From CAZEHS01 sp964511875 (GTDB taxonomy: Bacteria > Bacillota > Clostridia > Peptostreptococcales > Acidaminobacteraceae), in NCBI GenBank assembly GCA_964511875.1, contig CAZEHS010000001.1, positions 1 to 64,000 of the forward strand: a DNA stretch of 64,000 nucleotides. Direction: 5' to 3'. Both the position numbers and the translations under genes were made by a program. Shown here one piece after another: positions 43,236 through 52,398 of this stretch. A model generated the notes under the pieces. It saw only the letters and a program-made list of their open reading frames with translations. It was not told the DNA's origin and ran no database searches. Numbering within the stretch: position 1 is the first letter of the stretch; each line of letters opens with the position of its first letter.

Positions 43236-44150
43236 CTATTTGTCAAAAGCCTTCATCATTAGCAGGCCTGCAGGACCTAGAAGAATGATGAAAAGTGACG
43301 GAAATATGAAAAAGACTAGTGGAAACAAAATCTTGATTGGCGCTTTCATGGATTTCTCCCGAGCCCTGAATCGTCTTTTTTCTCGCATCTGCGCACTCTG
43401 TATTCGAAGGACGTTACCAATGCCAACACCCAATTCGTCAGCCTGAATCATAGCTCCAACCCATATTGTCAAATCCGGTACATCGCATCGGTCCGCTAAG
43501 GCTCTCAGCGCCAGCTTACGGAGCTTTCCCATCCGCATTTCCTTCAAAGTTGTACCCAGTTCTCTGGAAAGGATAGTATCAGACTTCTGTACCACCCTTT
43601 CAATCGCACCATCGAATGAAAGACCTGCCTCTACGCTCACAGTGATGATATCCAAAACATCTGGAAGCTGCTTTTCAATGATAGTCTTGCGAATCCGGAT
43701 TCCACGGATCAAATAAAAAGACATGGCGCCTTGGACAGCGAATACAAGGAGCAGTACCATCGCTAAAGATTTAATCGGTGGAACACCAAGCCTTAGTGTT
43801 GAGAGACCTATGGCTATTGGCAGCACTATTCCGGGAATCAGACGCAGGGACATCCACTGCTCCACTGCGCGGGGGCCGCTTTTACCGATCATCCTCAGCT
43901 TTTTATCAATATTCTGTCTCACATTTCCGGAGCTTACCCCTGACATAGTGTTATAAATCAGCTCAGATAAGGGAAGAATGACTCGCTCTCCAAAGCTTGG
44001 TGCCATTAACTCTTCTCTTTCGACTGGATCCAGGTCGGCAGCTATAGCTTCCAAACGATCTCTGATTCTGTCTTTCTTGCCTGTCACCAACAGCATCAGA
44101 GTGAAGAATAAGCCCCAAAGGAGGCATGCAAGTAATAGAAACAGCCACAT
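43236..44150 (-). CDS. tadC: Tad pilus inner-membrane protein TadC
   Basis: A 304-residue type II secretion F-domain protein: membrane helices at the N-terminus, in the middle and at the C-terminus, with the F-domain between (DVLDIITVSVEAGLSFDGAIERV...ELGTTLKEMRMG...LGVGIGNVLRIQSAQMREKRR). TadB and TadC form the inner-membrane platform of the Flp pilus machine. AAGGAGGGG precedes the ATG. Confidence 0.92.
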   Translation of the reverse strand: MWLFLLLACLLWGLFFTLMLLVTGKKDRIRDRLEAIAADLDPVEREELMAPSFGERVILPLSELIYNTMSGVSSGNVRQNIDKKLRMIGKSGPRAVEQWMSLRLIPGIVLPIAIGLSTLRLGVPPIKSLAMVLLLVFAVQGAMSFYLIRGIRIRKTIIEKQLPDVLDIITVSVEAGLSFDGAIERVVQKSDTILSRELGTTLKEMRMGKLRKLALRALADRCDVPDLTIWVGAMIQADELGVGIGNVLRIQSAQMREKRRFRAREKSMKAPIKILFPLVFFIFPSLFIILLGPAGLLMMKAFDK

Positions 44151-44162
44151 AACAACCCCTCC

Positions 44163-45122
44163 TTACACTTCGATTTTGACAATCTTGTTGATGATGAAAA
44201 TTCCAATCATCATATTTATGATTCCAAAGGCAATCATGATTTGACCGATGGACTCCGTGAACAGAATAGTCACGTAAGGTGGATTGATTGCAAACATAGC
44301 AAATCCGAGAAATAATGGAAGTAGTCCAATTACAATGCCTGACATTTTCCCTTGTGCTGTCAGAGCTTTGATCTCCAGCTGAATCGTGACTCTTTCCCTA
44401 ATCGTTGCGGCAATGGTATCGATGATTTCGGCTAAATTTCCGCCTACTTCCTTTTGAATCAGTATTGCTAAGATAAGCAGTTCCAGATCATCCGAAGGTA
44501 CTCGAATCAGTAGGTTTGAAAGGGCTTTTTCCACAGATAGACCCAAACTCATTTCTTTCATCAGTTTTGTGAACTCTTTCGCAACGGGGTCCGGCATCTC
44601 ACGAGCCACTGAATTGACAGCCTGAAGAAAGCTGAAACCTGCCCTCAGGGAGTTTGAAAACAGGGTAAGAGCATCACCCAATTGGCCGCTGAAAAGTTTC
44701 AACCGTTTCTTCTTAAGGCTGGATACATAAACGTCTGCAGCAAACCAGATTACCAAAGGAATCAGGATTCCCCACATCATAGACTTGAACAGCAGGAAGC
44801 AGAATGCACCCGCCATGGCTCCAAAAAGTCCTCGTCCCATATTGAATTCATAGCCTGTGAGAGGGATATCCGCACGAACAAGATCTATTCGGGTGCGCTC
44901 CATGAAATTTCGCCCGATTTTCAGACGTTCTGCGTGGGCTCCCATCAGGCTGATAATACCTTTGCGATCACGTTTTTCTTCCGGTACATCCGGCTCCTGA
45001 TAGGCACTCATCCATGCCTCAAGCCTGTCGGTGGGCTTTTTTTGAGGCTTTGCAAAGCTGAGCATGCTGATTATGCTTAAAACAACTATCAGTAATAGGG
45101 CCACGCCGATCAGCATTCCCAT
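44163..45122 (-). CDS. tadB: Tad pilus inner-membrane protein TadB
   Basis: A 319-residue paralogue of TadC with an F-domain (GQLGDALTLFSNSLRAGFSFLQAV...MSLGLSVEKALSNLL...QKEVGGNLAEIIDTIAATIRER) and paired C-terminal helices. It lies 12 bases after cpaF, and tadC follows by 12 bases, in standard tad gene order. GAGGGGGA precedes the ATG. Confidence 0.93.
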   Translation of the reverse strand: MGMLIGVALLLIVVLSIISMLSFAKPQKKPTDRLEAWMSAYQEPDVPEEKRDRKGIISLMGAHAERLKIGRNFMERTRIDLVRADIPLTGYEFNMGRGLFGAMAGAFCFLLFKSMMWGILIPLVIWFAADVYVSSLKKKRLKLFSGQLGDALTLFSNSLRAGFSFLQAVNSVAREMPDPVAKEFTKLMKEMSLGLSVEKALSNLLIRVPSDDLELLILAILIQKEVGGNLAEIIDTIAATIRERVTIQLEIKALTAQGKMSGIVIGLLPLFLGFAMFAINPPYVTILFTESIGQIMIAFGIINMMIGIFIINKIVKIEV

Positions 45123-45134
45123 ATTGAATCCCCC

Positions 45135-46466
45135 TCAACTGAAAAGTGACATAGGAATGTCAATTCCATGATTTTTCAGTTTTTCAATAAAACGCGGCTT
45201 TACACCGGTGAAAACAAATTGTCCGACGACTTTCCCTTTCTGATCCAATCCAGTCTGTTCAAATCTGAATACATCCTGAAGGATGATGACATCCCCCTCC
45301 ATACCATGTACTTCAGTGATATGAGTGATTTTTCGTGAACCATCCTGCAGACGGGACTGCTGAATGATGATATCCAAAGCTGATGCTACCTGGTCCCTTA
45401 TGGCTTTTACAGGAAGCTGCATGCCGCTCATCAACACCATGGTTTCCAAACGTGCGAGCATATCCCGGGGCGTGTTGGCATGTCCGGTTGTCAAGGACCC
45501 ATCATGGCCGGTATTCATGGCCTGAAGCATATCCAGAGCTTCACCAGAACGAACCTCTCCAACAATGATCCTGTCTGGACGCATTCGAAGGCTGTTGCGA
45601 ACCAGATCACGGATTGATACTTCTCCTTTGCCTTCTATATTGCTTGGCCTGGTTTCAAGACGAACCACATGATCCTGAAACAGTTTCAGCTCGGCAGCAT
45701 CCTCAATTGTAACAATTCGCTCATTGTTGGGAATAAACGAGGAAAGAACATTCAGTGTGGTGGTTTTTCCACTGCCGGTTCCCCCAGAAACAACCACGTT
45801 CATCCTTCCCTCTATACAATATCGGATCACTTCAGCCATCTTGGCTGTCATGGTACCGTACCGGACCAAATCCTCTACACGCATGGGATTCTCGGAGAAT
45901 TTCCGGATGGTCAGAGTGGGGCCATTAAGCGCCAGAGGCGGTATGATGGCATTGACACGAGAACCATTCGGAAGGCGGGCATCAACCATGGGAGAGCTTT
46001 CATCTATCCGCCGGCCGATAGGAGCCACGATTTTCTTGATGACATGGAGGATGTGGTTATCATCCTTAAATTGCGTATCTGTTCTATATAAGAGGCCACT
46101 GCGCTCCACATAGATCTGATTTGGACCATTAACCATGATTTCGTTCACTTCCGGATCATTGATCAGAGATGTGATAGGGCCGAATCCGGTGATCTCATCC
46201 ATCAGTTCCACAAGAATCTTGTCCTTCTGCGTGATGGTCAGATTTAGGGCTTCTTTTGCCAGGTGCTTTGCAATGAGCCCCTCAATAGCACTTCGGTGAC
46301 TGATGAAATCGTTGCTGAGTTCCTCCAGATCAATATCCAGATCCGATATGACACCATTTTGGATCCGAGCCTTCAGTTCCACGAAGGGATCTTCTGCTTT
46401 CTTTTTAGTTCCCTGCGGGTTGCTGTCTGAGGTATGCCCGCCTTCCAGTCTTTTCAGAAGTGACAT
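45135..46466 (-). CDS. cpaF: Tad/Flp pilus assembly ATPase CpaF (TadA)
   Basis: A secretion ATPase of the VirB11/PulE superfamily, about 443 residues. Walker A is VSGGTGSGKTTTLNVL, the Asp box RIVTIEDAAEL, Walker B MRPDRIIVGEVRSGEALDML and the His box TGHDGSLTTGHANTP. It powers Flp pilin assembly. The ATG MSLLKRLEGG is preferred over a GTG three codons upstream. Confidence 0.96.
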   Translation of the reverse strand: MSLLKRLEGGHTSDSNPQGTKKKAEDPFVELKARIQNGVISDLDIDLEELSNDFISHRSAIEGLIAKHLAKEALNLTITQKDKILVELMDEITGFGPITSLINDPEVNEIMVNGPNQIYVERSGLLYRTDTQFKDDNHILHVIKKIVAPIGRRIDESSPMVDARLPNGSRVNAIIPPLALNGPTLTIRKFSENPMRVEDLVRYGTMTAKMAEVIRYCIEGRMNVVVSGGTGSGKTTTLNVLSSFIPNNERIVTIEDAAELKLFQDHVVRLETRPSNIEGKGEVSIRDLVRNSLRMRPDRIIVGEVRSGEALDMLQAMNTGHDGSLTTGHANTPRDMLARLETMVLMSGMQLPVKAIRDQVASALDIIIQQSRLQDGSRKITHITEVHGMEGDVIILQDVFRFEQTGLDQKGKVVGQFVFTGVKPRFIEKLKNHGIDIPMSLFS

Positions 46467-46479
46467 GGTACCCACCGTC

Positions 46480-47634
46480 CTATTTTGCCAGATTGTCCGC
46501 TAAGCCAGTGATTGCCTTTGCAAATTTTGATCCTTTGAACTTTCGTTCAGTCATTATTGGAAGGCCCTGATTGACCGATTCCAGCAGGATTTTGTCTTCT
46601 TCCGGGATAGCGGCCGACGGCTTCACACCTAGGGATCTTTCGATATCCTGAAGTGAGATGTCCGGACCGCGGTTGGTCCGGTTCACCACAAGATCCACTT
46701 TATCCAGATGGTGAAGGGACCGAAGAACCTCCAGGCCCAGTTTTGTGTTTTTCAGTGACAGCAGATCCATGGTTGTGATGAAATGAATATGGTCGGCCTG
46801 ATCCAGTACTGAAAGGGTGATTTCGTTGAAGCTGACAGATGTATCCACCAATATATACCGATAGGTTTTCTTCAGGGTTTTAATCAGACTCTGTACATGC
46901 TGTTCAGTCACATATTCAGCCATTTCTGGTTTTTTTGGAGCCAGTAGTATATCCACACCATGAACTGTCTCCATGAAACCGCTCAGGAGTTCTGAATCAC
47001 CTAATGCCGAGTCCTCAACAGCCTCGGATATGGTTCGCAGTGGTTTCGCATTTGTCAAAATTCCCAGATCTCCAAACTGCAGGTCCAGATCAACAAGGAC
47101 AACTTTCCCCTTGTTCCGAGCGACTAAATCCAACGCCGTATTCAAAGCAATTACAGATTTACCTACACCGCCCTTGGTACTGAAGAAAACATGGACACGG
47201 GATTGGCCCTGCAGGCTATTTTGATCCTCTTTGAGACGAATCAGCCTTTTGCGCTCCATTTCGTTCTCATAGGTATTGCAGAGTGTTTCTTCCATCACCT
47301 CCAGATTGAAGGGTTTGACCAGGTATTCCCTTGCACCGGACATCATTGCTTTTCGCAGATATTCCGTCTCTCCCTGGACCGACATCATGATGACCATCAG
47401 GCTGGGATAAATCCTCGATATTCGCTCTGTTGTCTCGAGTCCGTTCATTCCGGGCATATTGATATCCATCAGTACTAAATCAGGAAGACCGCCCTTCAAT
47501 ACCTCAAGCACTTCAATGCCTGTACGGGCTTCTCCGAATAGGGTCAGTTTGTCACTGAGTTCAATCAATCGCTTGACCAATTCCCGGGTTTCATCACTGT
47601 CATCAGCTATCAGAACCTTTATTGGTTCCGTCAT
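46480..47634 (-). CDS. cpaE: Tad pilus localisation protein CpaE/TadZ with receiver domain
   Basis: The first 125 residues are a response-regulator receiver domain that looks fully functional: acidic pair ADD, phospho-acceptor LMDINMPG, Ser in MMSV, Lys in YLVKPF. Residues about 145-385 are a ParA/MinD-type ATPase with deviant Walker A STKGGVGKSVIALN and VLVDLDLQFGDL. CpaE/TadZ marks the site of pilus assembly. Its stop is 13 bases before cpaF, and the start region overlaps the cpaB stop. Confidence 0.92.
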   Translation of the reverse strand: MTEPIKVLIADDSDETRELVKRLIELSDKLTLFGEARTGIEVLEVLKGGLPDLVLMDINMPGMNGLETTERISRIYPSLMVIMMSVQGETEYLRKAMMSGAREYLVKPFNLEVMEETLCNTYENEMERKRLIRLKEDQNSLQGQSRVHVFFSTKGGVGKSVIALNTALDLVARNKGKVVLVDLDLQFGDLGILTNAKPLRTISEAVEDSALGDSELLSGFMETVHGVDILLAPKKPEMAEYVTEQHVQSLIKTLKKTYRYILVDTSVSFNEITLSVLDQADHIHFITTMDLLSLKNTKLGLEVLRSLHHLDKVDLVVNRTNRGPDISLQDIERSLGVKPSAAIPEEDKILLESVNQGLPIMTERKFKGSKFAKAITGLADNLAK

Positions 47635-47639
47635 TCTCA

Positions 47640-48722
47640 TCACCTGCCTGCTAAGGGAATTTTCAGCTTCTGTCCCGGATTGATTGTCTGGCTGGTCAGC
47701 CCATTGATCCGCATGATATCGCCATAATGGCTGGCACTGCCGTTGAAAAATTTACGGCTGAGACTCATCAAGGTATCTCCCGGCTTAACGGTATAGATCG
47801 TATAGGAAGGCTTTTTCACAATTTTCGGGGCTTCTTGTTGCGATGGGGCTGTTATCGGCATGACACTGCCAGAATTAGGAGCAGGTGTTGTCACAGGCCC
47901 CGCTACTGGGGGTTCTGATTGGTTAGGCAAAGCTGTTGTCAAAGCATTCGTGCTATCTACTGTTCCGTATTCCGGTACAAAATTACGAATATTCATGTCG
48001 GGGTCCAGCAGCAGTTCTTTCCAGATCACTCCGTAGCTCGTGTAAGTCGTTATTTCCTCAAAGGGTCGAAGGGCAATTTTCAAAAGTCCTGTCTCTTCTC
48101 CCAGGATAAGCTTTTCAACCTCTTTAACCGGTACAGCAACCGTTACAGCATAAAGATCAGAAATCTTCTCAGCAGGTGGAGAGTCTTTTTGGGTTTCTTT
48201 TCGCACGGCAAGTACTTCTACGTCCTGGAGCAGTACCTGTGCAATGTCCGAACGGACCACAACGGATTCCTTTTCAATTTCCTTTAGAAACACAAAAACA
48301 TCCACACGATCCCCGGGCTTGATCAGGTCTGCCACTCCCGAAAATTGTGTCATGGATATGGAAAAAGCACGGAAACCCGGTTGTAGCTTCATGCTCAGCA
48401 GCCTGTCAGATTCAGAATATAGCCTTTGCGGAGGGAAGCTCTCCCCCTTCAATATGGAGTCCTTTGCATAACGACCGATGATTTCTTTGGAGTCTGTATA
48501 CACTCCTACCGGTATTTGCGTTTGAGGAACCATGGTCTTTACAATTAATTTTTCCGTTATAACCGCTCCAGCCGCGATATCTTCTTTAGCAGTCCAAAGA
48601 GCCACCTTCTCAACAGGTTTTGTTGTAATGCTATCCTGTGTCTTAAGCCAAAAAAACGCCGCACCGGCAGTGGCCAGTGCCAGAAGCAGCGAAATCATCA
48701 GTAGTGTGTTCCTTTTATTCAT
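47640..48722 (-). CDS. cpaB: CpaB/RcpC-like pilus assembly protein with C-terminal LysM domain
   Basis: The N-terminus has a membrane anchor (LLMISLLLALATAGAAFFWL), followed by an SAF domain (WTAKEDIAAGAVITEKLIVKT) and the RcpC core (LIKPGDRVDVFVFL). After a Pro/Thr-rich linker, the last 45 residues form a LysM domain (YTVKPGDTLMSLSRKFF...INPGQKLKIPL), which binds peptidoglycan. The ATG is chosen seven bases after AGCAGG. In a monoderm the LysM would fix the pilus base to the wall. Confidence 0.92.
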   Translation of the reverse strand: MNKRNTLLMISLLLALATAGAAFFWLKTQDSITTKPVEKVALWTAKEDIAAGAVITEKLIVKTMVPQTQIPVGVYTDSKEIIGRYAKDSILKGESFPPQRLYSESDRLLSMKLQPGFRAFSISMTQFSGVADLIKPGDRVDVFVFLKEIEKESVVVRSDIAQVLLQDVEVLAVRKETQKDSPPAEKISDLYAVTVAVPVKEVEKLILGEETGLLKIALRPFEEITTYTSYGVIWKELLLDPDMNIRNFVPEYGTVDSTNALTTALPNQSEPPVAGPVTTPAPNSGSVMPITAPSQQEAPKIVKKPSYTIYTVKPGDTLMSLSRKFFNGSASHYGDIMRINGLTSQTINPGQKLKIPLAGR

Positions 48723-48739
48723 GGCCATACCTGCTTTCT

Positions 48740-49654
48740 TTAGGATTGTGGTACCGGAATCATTTTGACACCAAAGACACCATAATCTTGTTGAGTTTCA
48801 CCAATTTCGCCATTGGTGGTGAATTTGATGAATTTACCAGTGATTTCTGCCTTTCCACTGTTATTCTGGATACTTTCCACAAAAAACTGTGCAAAGCCGA
48901 TTACTTCTACATCATCCCGACCCGAAACATCCCAGCTTCTAAGAACAGGAATAGTCCATGCCCTTGGTGAATTCCGTTCGAAACTATCATACGTGGCGTA
49001 TAAATCAGAATCGATGATATCCTCTACAGTGCTGATAGAGCTTGCCATATTGCCTGGCTCCGTTTCAATGATATCCCCCACTCTGATTTCGCCCGAATAA
49101 CCATTAAGCAGATAATCAGTGAACACTGCTGCTCCGTAGTCGCCTGCAAAGGAAACCGCGCCATAGTTCCCATTCGTCCCATCGCCCCCCTCTTCCTTCA
49201 GGACAACTGTTTGCCCGTAAACTATTGGTTGATCGGCAATAGCCAGAGGGCGGATCCCCCCTGAAGCAGAGGTTGCCGCTCCCACCTTGACTGCGGCTTC
49301 GGCACCCACGGTAGTGGTATCGATACCTAATACCCTTGCAAAATGATTTGAAACGACTTTGCTTCCGGTTAGAACCATTTGGGTGTTATTTTGAGCAATG
49401 CTGATTGTAACCATGTCGGGGTCAATACCATTGGCATTAAGGTACTGAATTGCAACAGTTCTGGCTTTAACAGCATCAGAAGGCAGTTCCTGCCCTCCCG
49501 CTAGAGCCGCAGCATCTAGTCCGTTTGCCAAGTTCGTTTTTTCTTGCAATGCGTTCCCGACATCCACTACCAAAGCCGCCGCGGCCAACAGTGCCGTCAT
49601 CATGAACGCCAATAGAATAGCAGCGGATCCGCGTTTGTTATTCAGATATTTCAT
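48740..49654 (-). CDS. TadG-like Flp pilus-associated protein
   Basis: A 304-residue protein with an N-terminal TadE/TadG-type hydrophobic segment (RGSAAILLAFMMTALLAAAALVVDVGNALQEKTNL, given in parts: RGSAAILLAF and VVDVGNALQEKTNLANGLDA). This is followed by a Putative Flp pilus-assembly TadG-like extracellular region with repeated VGAEAAV and AIADQPIVYG. It is 8 bases after tadE. AGGAGG precedes the ATG. Probably a minor pseudopilin or tip component. Confidence 0.85.
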   Translation of the reverse strand: MKYLNNKRGSAAILLAFMMTALLAAAALVVDVGNALQEKTNLANGLDAAALAGGQELPSDAVKARTVAIQYLNANGIDPDMVTISIAQNNTQMVLTGSKVVSNHFARVLGIDTTTVGAEAAVKVGAATSASGGIRPLAIADQPIVYGQTVVLKEEGGDGTNGNYGAVSFAGDYGAAVFTDYLLNGYSGEIRVGDIIETEPGNMASSISTVEDIIDSDLYATYDSFERNSPRAWTIPVLRSWDVSGRDDVEVIGFAQFFVESIQNNSGKAEITGKFIKFTTNGEIGETQQDYGVFGVKMIPVPQS

Positions 49655-49662
49655 GGAGCCTC

Positions 49663-50052
49663 CTATTCTACCCGCATGACGGTGTCTGCTTCAAGAATCA
49701 GAGTAGTCCCGATGATGTCTCCAATCATAGAAGTCATTGGATCAATCGCATAGTTTACTGTCACCTTGACCATACTCCCTCGGGATCTAATACCTGTTGG
49801 ACTGATTGTTACTGTAATCCGGGCGGTGTCAAAGGATCCCATCACTGAATCCACCATCTCTTCTATCTGTAGGGTTGAGCCCCCAAGAGAACCAGTCCGT
49901 GCACCTTCCCGAGATGCATGGTTGACCATCAGCGATGCGTTATAGATACGACCAAACTCCACTACACCAAGGAGAATGAGCATCAGAATCGGCAGAATCA
50001 GTGCAAATTCGACAATGGCCTGCCCTCTGCAGTTTTTAATGGATTTTGTCAT
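49663..50052 (-). CDS. tadE: TadE-family pseudopilin
   Basis: The product of about 129 residues has the pseudopilin processing site and hydrophobic helix NCRGQAIVEFALILPILMLI, then VVEFGRIYNASLMVNHASREGAR, the conserved TadE segment. MTKSIK is chosen as the start, eight bases after GGACGG. It is separated from flp by a terminator and 160 bases. Confidence 0.9.
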   Translation of the reverse strand: MTKSIKNCRGQAIVEFALILPILMLILLGVVEFGRIYNASLMVNHASREGARTGSLGGSTLQIEEMVDSVMGSFDTARITVTISPTGIRSRGSMVKVTVNYAIDPMTSMIGDIIGTTLILEADTVMRVE

Positions 50053-50108
50053 TGAAATCACCGTCCGGTTCTTCAGACTCTATCAGATAACTTATCCTTA
50101 TTAATTCT

Positions 50109-50135
50109 AAAAAAGGACCTTGCGTGGCAAGGTCC
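50109..50135 (-). terminator. Intrinsic terminator between flp and tadE
   Basis: GGACCTTGC pairs perfectly with GCAAGGTCC around GTG/CAC, followed by six T on the minus strand. Partial termination here would give more pilin mRNA than assembly-gene mRNA. Confidence 0.85.
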
Positions 50136-50225
50136 AGTCAGATTAAGCCTATTCCTTTCCATCATGAACCAATCATTCATGCTTTTAAGCCATGTAATAG
50201 ATTGATAATCCTGAGTTAGTTTGCT

Positions 50226-50411
50226 TCATGGACCAGGTGTGAGGGCTGTTGCAATAGTAGAGAAAATACCATTCAAACCACCTTCCACAAGTGTTAGGCC
50301 TCCCATGACCAGTATTGCAATCAATGCGATAATCAGCCCATACTCTACCATGCCTTGTCCGTCTTCATCTTTAACATAAGTTGCCAGGTAAGTTCTCATC
50401 ATATTCATCAT
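50226..50411 (-). CDS. flp: Flp-type major pilin
   Basis: A 61-residue type IVb pilin precursor. The prepilin site is DG-QGMVEYGLII: cleavage after Gly leaves Glu at +5 and Tyr at +6, the Flp pattern. A hydrophobic helix follows (GLIIALIAILVMGGLTLV). GAGGAGG precedes the double ATG. No prepilin peptidase (TadV/CpaA) is in the window. Confidence 0.95.
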   Translation of the reverse strand: MMNMMRTYLATYVKDEDGQGMVEYGLIIALIAILVMGGLTLVEGGLNGIFSTIATALTPGP

Positions 50412-50473
50412 AGTATATCCTCCTCAGGCATGTCCCCCGTTTCAGGTGGGCTTGTATTTGTTTTCATGCTCTC

Positions 50474-50502
50474 ATTATAGCCTTGAAAACAATCCCTGCC
50501 TA
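50474..50502 (-). promoter_or_regulatory. Promoter of flp with poor -35
   Basis: The -10 is a perfect TATAAT, but 17 bases upstream the -35 reads TAGGCA, far from consensus. This suggests activator-dependent transcription. The direct repeats start nine bases further upstream. Confidence 0.6.
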
Positions 50503-50510
50503 AAGCACAA

Positions 50511-50562
50511 AGTCCCGAAAAACGAAGGTTTCAGTCCCGATGTTTCAGGGACTTTAGTCCCT
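50511..50562. promoter_or_regulatory. Three phased GGGACT repeats upstream of the flp promoter
   Basis: On the flp strand GGGACT occurs as direct repeats (plus-strand AGTCCC at 50511, 50533 and 50556), 22 and 23 bases apart, about two helical turns. An extra inverted copy makes the palindrome AGGGACTTTAGTCCCT at 50547-50562. Likely activator sites, possibly for the adjacent DegU-like regulator. Confidence 0.55.
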
Positions 50563-50573
50563 AACCTTGTGGA

Positions 50574-51239
50574 TTACTTTAAGAATGATTCAATATGATG
50601 TTTCAGTGCCACCAACGTTGCCTGAACACGGTCATTGACACCCAGTTTCCTGAACACCAATGTTGTATTGTTCTTTACGGTTTTTTCGCTGAGGAACAGA
50701 TCCTCACCTATCTCGCGGTTGCTTTTACCTTGGGCGATAAGGCTCAGGATTTCCCGCTCCCTGAGGGTCAGCTCTTTCAGAGGATTTTCCAAGGAAGTGC
50801 TTTCAGAACGGTCTTTAAAGCTGCGCATCATCAGCTTGACAAGCCGCTGGTCTATGTATGTTTCCCCATCGAATACATCCCTGATAGCCCGGATCAGTTC
50901 ATGGATATCGGAATCCTTAAGCAGGTATCCTTCAGCGCCATGGTGAATGGCTTCCATCAGAGTATGCTGATCCCCGGCAACAGTGAGAAATATCACTTTG
51001 ACGGCAGTTCCGCTTTTCCGTAAGGATGCCAACACCTCGATGCCGGATTTTCCGGGCATGTTCACATCCATAACCAAAATGTCCGGGAGGAGGGTATGTA
51101 CTGAGCCTTCAGCCTCAATACCGTTAACAGCCTCACCTACAATCGAATAGCCTTCCTGAAACTCCAGTATGCGCTTGATTCCTTCTCGAATCAGATTATG
51201 GTCATCCGCTATGAGTATCCGAATTGGCGTAGTAATCAT
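50574..51239 (-). CDS. NarL/DegU-type response regulator
   Basis: The receiver domain (LIADDHNLIREGI; LVMDVNMPGKSG; Lys in YLLKDSD) is followed by a LuxR-type DNA-binding domain (LTLREREILSLIAQGKSNREIGEDLFLSEKTVKNN). It has 221 residues. Its start lies within the end of the kinase gene (38-base overlap), so they are a pair. It is next to the flp promoter and is the best candidate to control it. Confidence 0.93.
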   Translation of the reverse strand: MITTPIRILIADDHNLIREGIKRILEFQEGYSIVGEAVNGIEAEGSVHTLLPDILVMDVNMPGKSGIEVLASLRKSGTAVKVIFLTVAGDQHTLMEAIHHGAEGYLLKDSDIHELIRAIRDVFDGETYIDQRLVKLMMRSFKDRSESTSLENPLKELTLREREILSLIAQGKSNREIGEDLFLSEKTVKNNTTLVFRKLGVNDRVQATLVALKHHIESFLK

Positions 51240-52398
51240 CCCTCATCACCTCTTTACTGACTGGCAAACGGATTTGGGTATGGGTTCCCTCGCCCGGTGC
51301 ACTGTTGATAGTAATCTCGCCATACAGTTGATTCACGCGTTCCATTTGGCCCAACAGCCCATAATGGTTCCCATCCTCCCTGCACCGCTCCAATGTTGAT
51401 TTGACTTCGAAGCCCTTGCCGTCATCCCGGATATCCATCTGCAGATATTTCGTCCCGAAATTAAGTGTGACATCAACCTTCTTGGCCATTGAGTGCTTCT
51501 GGATATTGTTCGTCACTTCCTGTACCAGTCGGAAAAGAGCAAGCTGGATGATTTTTTCCACATCATCTGCTTTATTCGTAGTCTGAATTTCAGTCTGAAT
51601 TCCTGTTTCATCGGAAAACTCCGAAAGAAACCGCCTGAGGGTAGGCAGCAGACCCAGATCATCCAGGGACATGGGCCGAAGGTCATAGATGATTTTCCGG
51701 ATATCCTTCAGAGTGTTCCTGACCGTGTCCTTAAGTCCTTCCATCTCGTTGAGACCCATCTCAATATTCCGTTGCATCAGGGTTTTACAAATCTCAGCCT
51801 TGAGAACGATATTTGCCATGGACTGAGCCGGACCGTCATGTATATCCCTTGAAATACGCCGCCGTTCTTCTTCCTGAGCCTCCAGTATCTTGATGCCCCA
51901 ATAAATCCGATCATCGGTATTTCCGCTATCGATCTCGTTAATTCCTCCGGAAAGATACTGCATAGCAACGCCCACTTGATTAATGAGGCGCTCTGCGGAT
52001 TCCAGAACCGCCTGGGCATTCCGTAGCTGCCGCTCAAGCTGACCCCGCTTCTCTCTTAAATTCTTCTCCTCCATCTGCTTCATGGAATGCTTCAGTCGGA
52101 TTTCGCTGGCCTTTTCATAGGCTTCCTTAATATCCTTTTCGGCAAAATTCTTAAAATCCTTACTCACATTCACAAGACGCTGCCGAGCGGCCTTATCCAT
52201 CGCTTCCAGATGATCCGCTTCCTGAATGACAGTCTGGATCCGTGCTGACAGGTCTTTAAGCTCAATTCGAACCCGTTCCACCTCTTCCCGGGCCCCTTCA
52301 ACTATGCCGAAAATTTCTTTTTTGCTGCTCTCAATCATTTTGATGGTTTTATCCACAATCCGTTTGATATCGCCGGCATCTACAATGGTCGATTTCAT
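51202..52398 (-). CDS. DegS-like cytoplasmic sensor histidine kinase
   Basis: The first 180 residues are a DegS-type coiled coil (KKEIFGIVEGAREEVERVRIEL...KNFAEKDIKEAYEKASEIR). The HisKA_3 phospho-acceptor region is EEERRRISRDIHDGPAQSMAN, given here as RRISRDIHDGPAQ, and the HATPase domain has EVTNNIQKH and DIRDDGKGF. No transmembrane helix is seen. MKSTIVDAGD is chosen as the start, with GGGGAT upstream. Together with the overlapping regulator it resembles the DegS/DegU pair. Confidence 0.92.
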   Translation of the reverse strand: MKSTIVDAGDIKRIVDKTIKMIESSKKEIFGIVEGAREEVERVRIELKDLSARIQTVIQEADHLEAMDKAARQRLVNVSKDFKNFAEKDIKEAYEKASEIRLKHSMKQMEEKNLREKRGQLERQLRNAQAVLESAERLINQVGVAMQYLSGGINEIDSGNTDDRIYWGIKILEAQEEERRRISRDIHDGPAQSMANIVLKAEICKTLMQRNIEMGLNEMEGLKDTVRNTLKDIRKIIYDLRPMSLDDLGLLPTLRRFLSEFSDETGIQTEIQTTNKADDVEKIIQLALFRLVQEVTNNIQKHSMAKKVDVTLNFGTKYLQMDIRDDGKGFEVKSTLERCREDGNHYGLLGQMERVNQLYGEITINSAPGEGTHTQIRLPVSKEVMRDDYYANSDTHSG

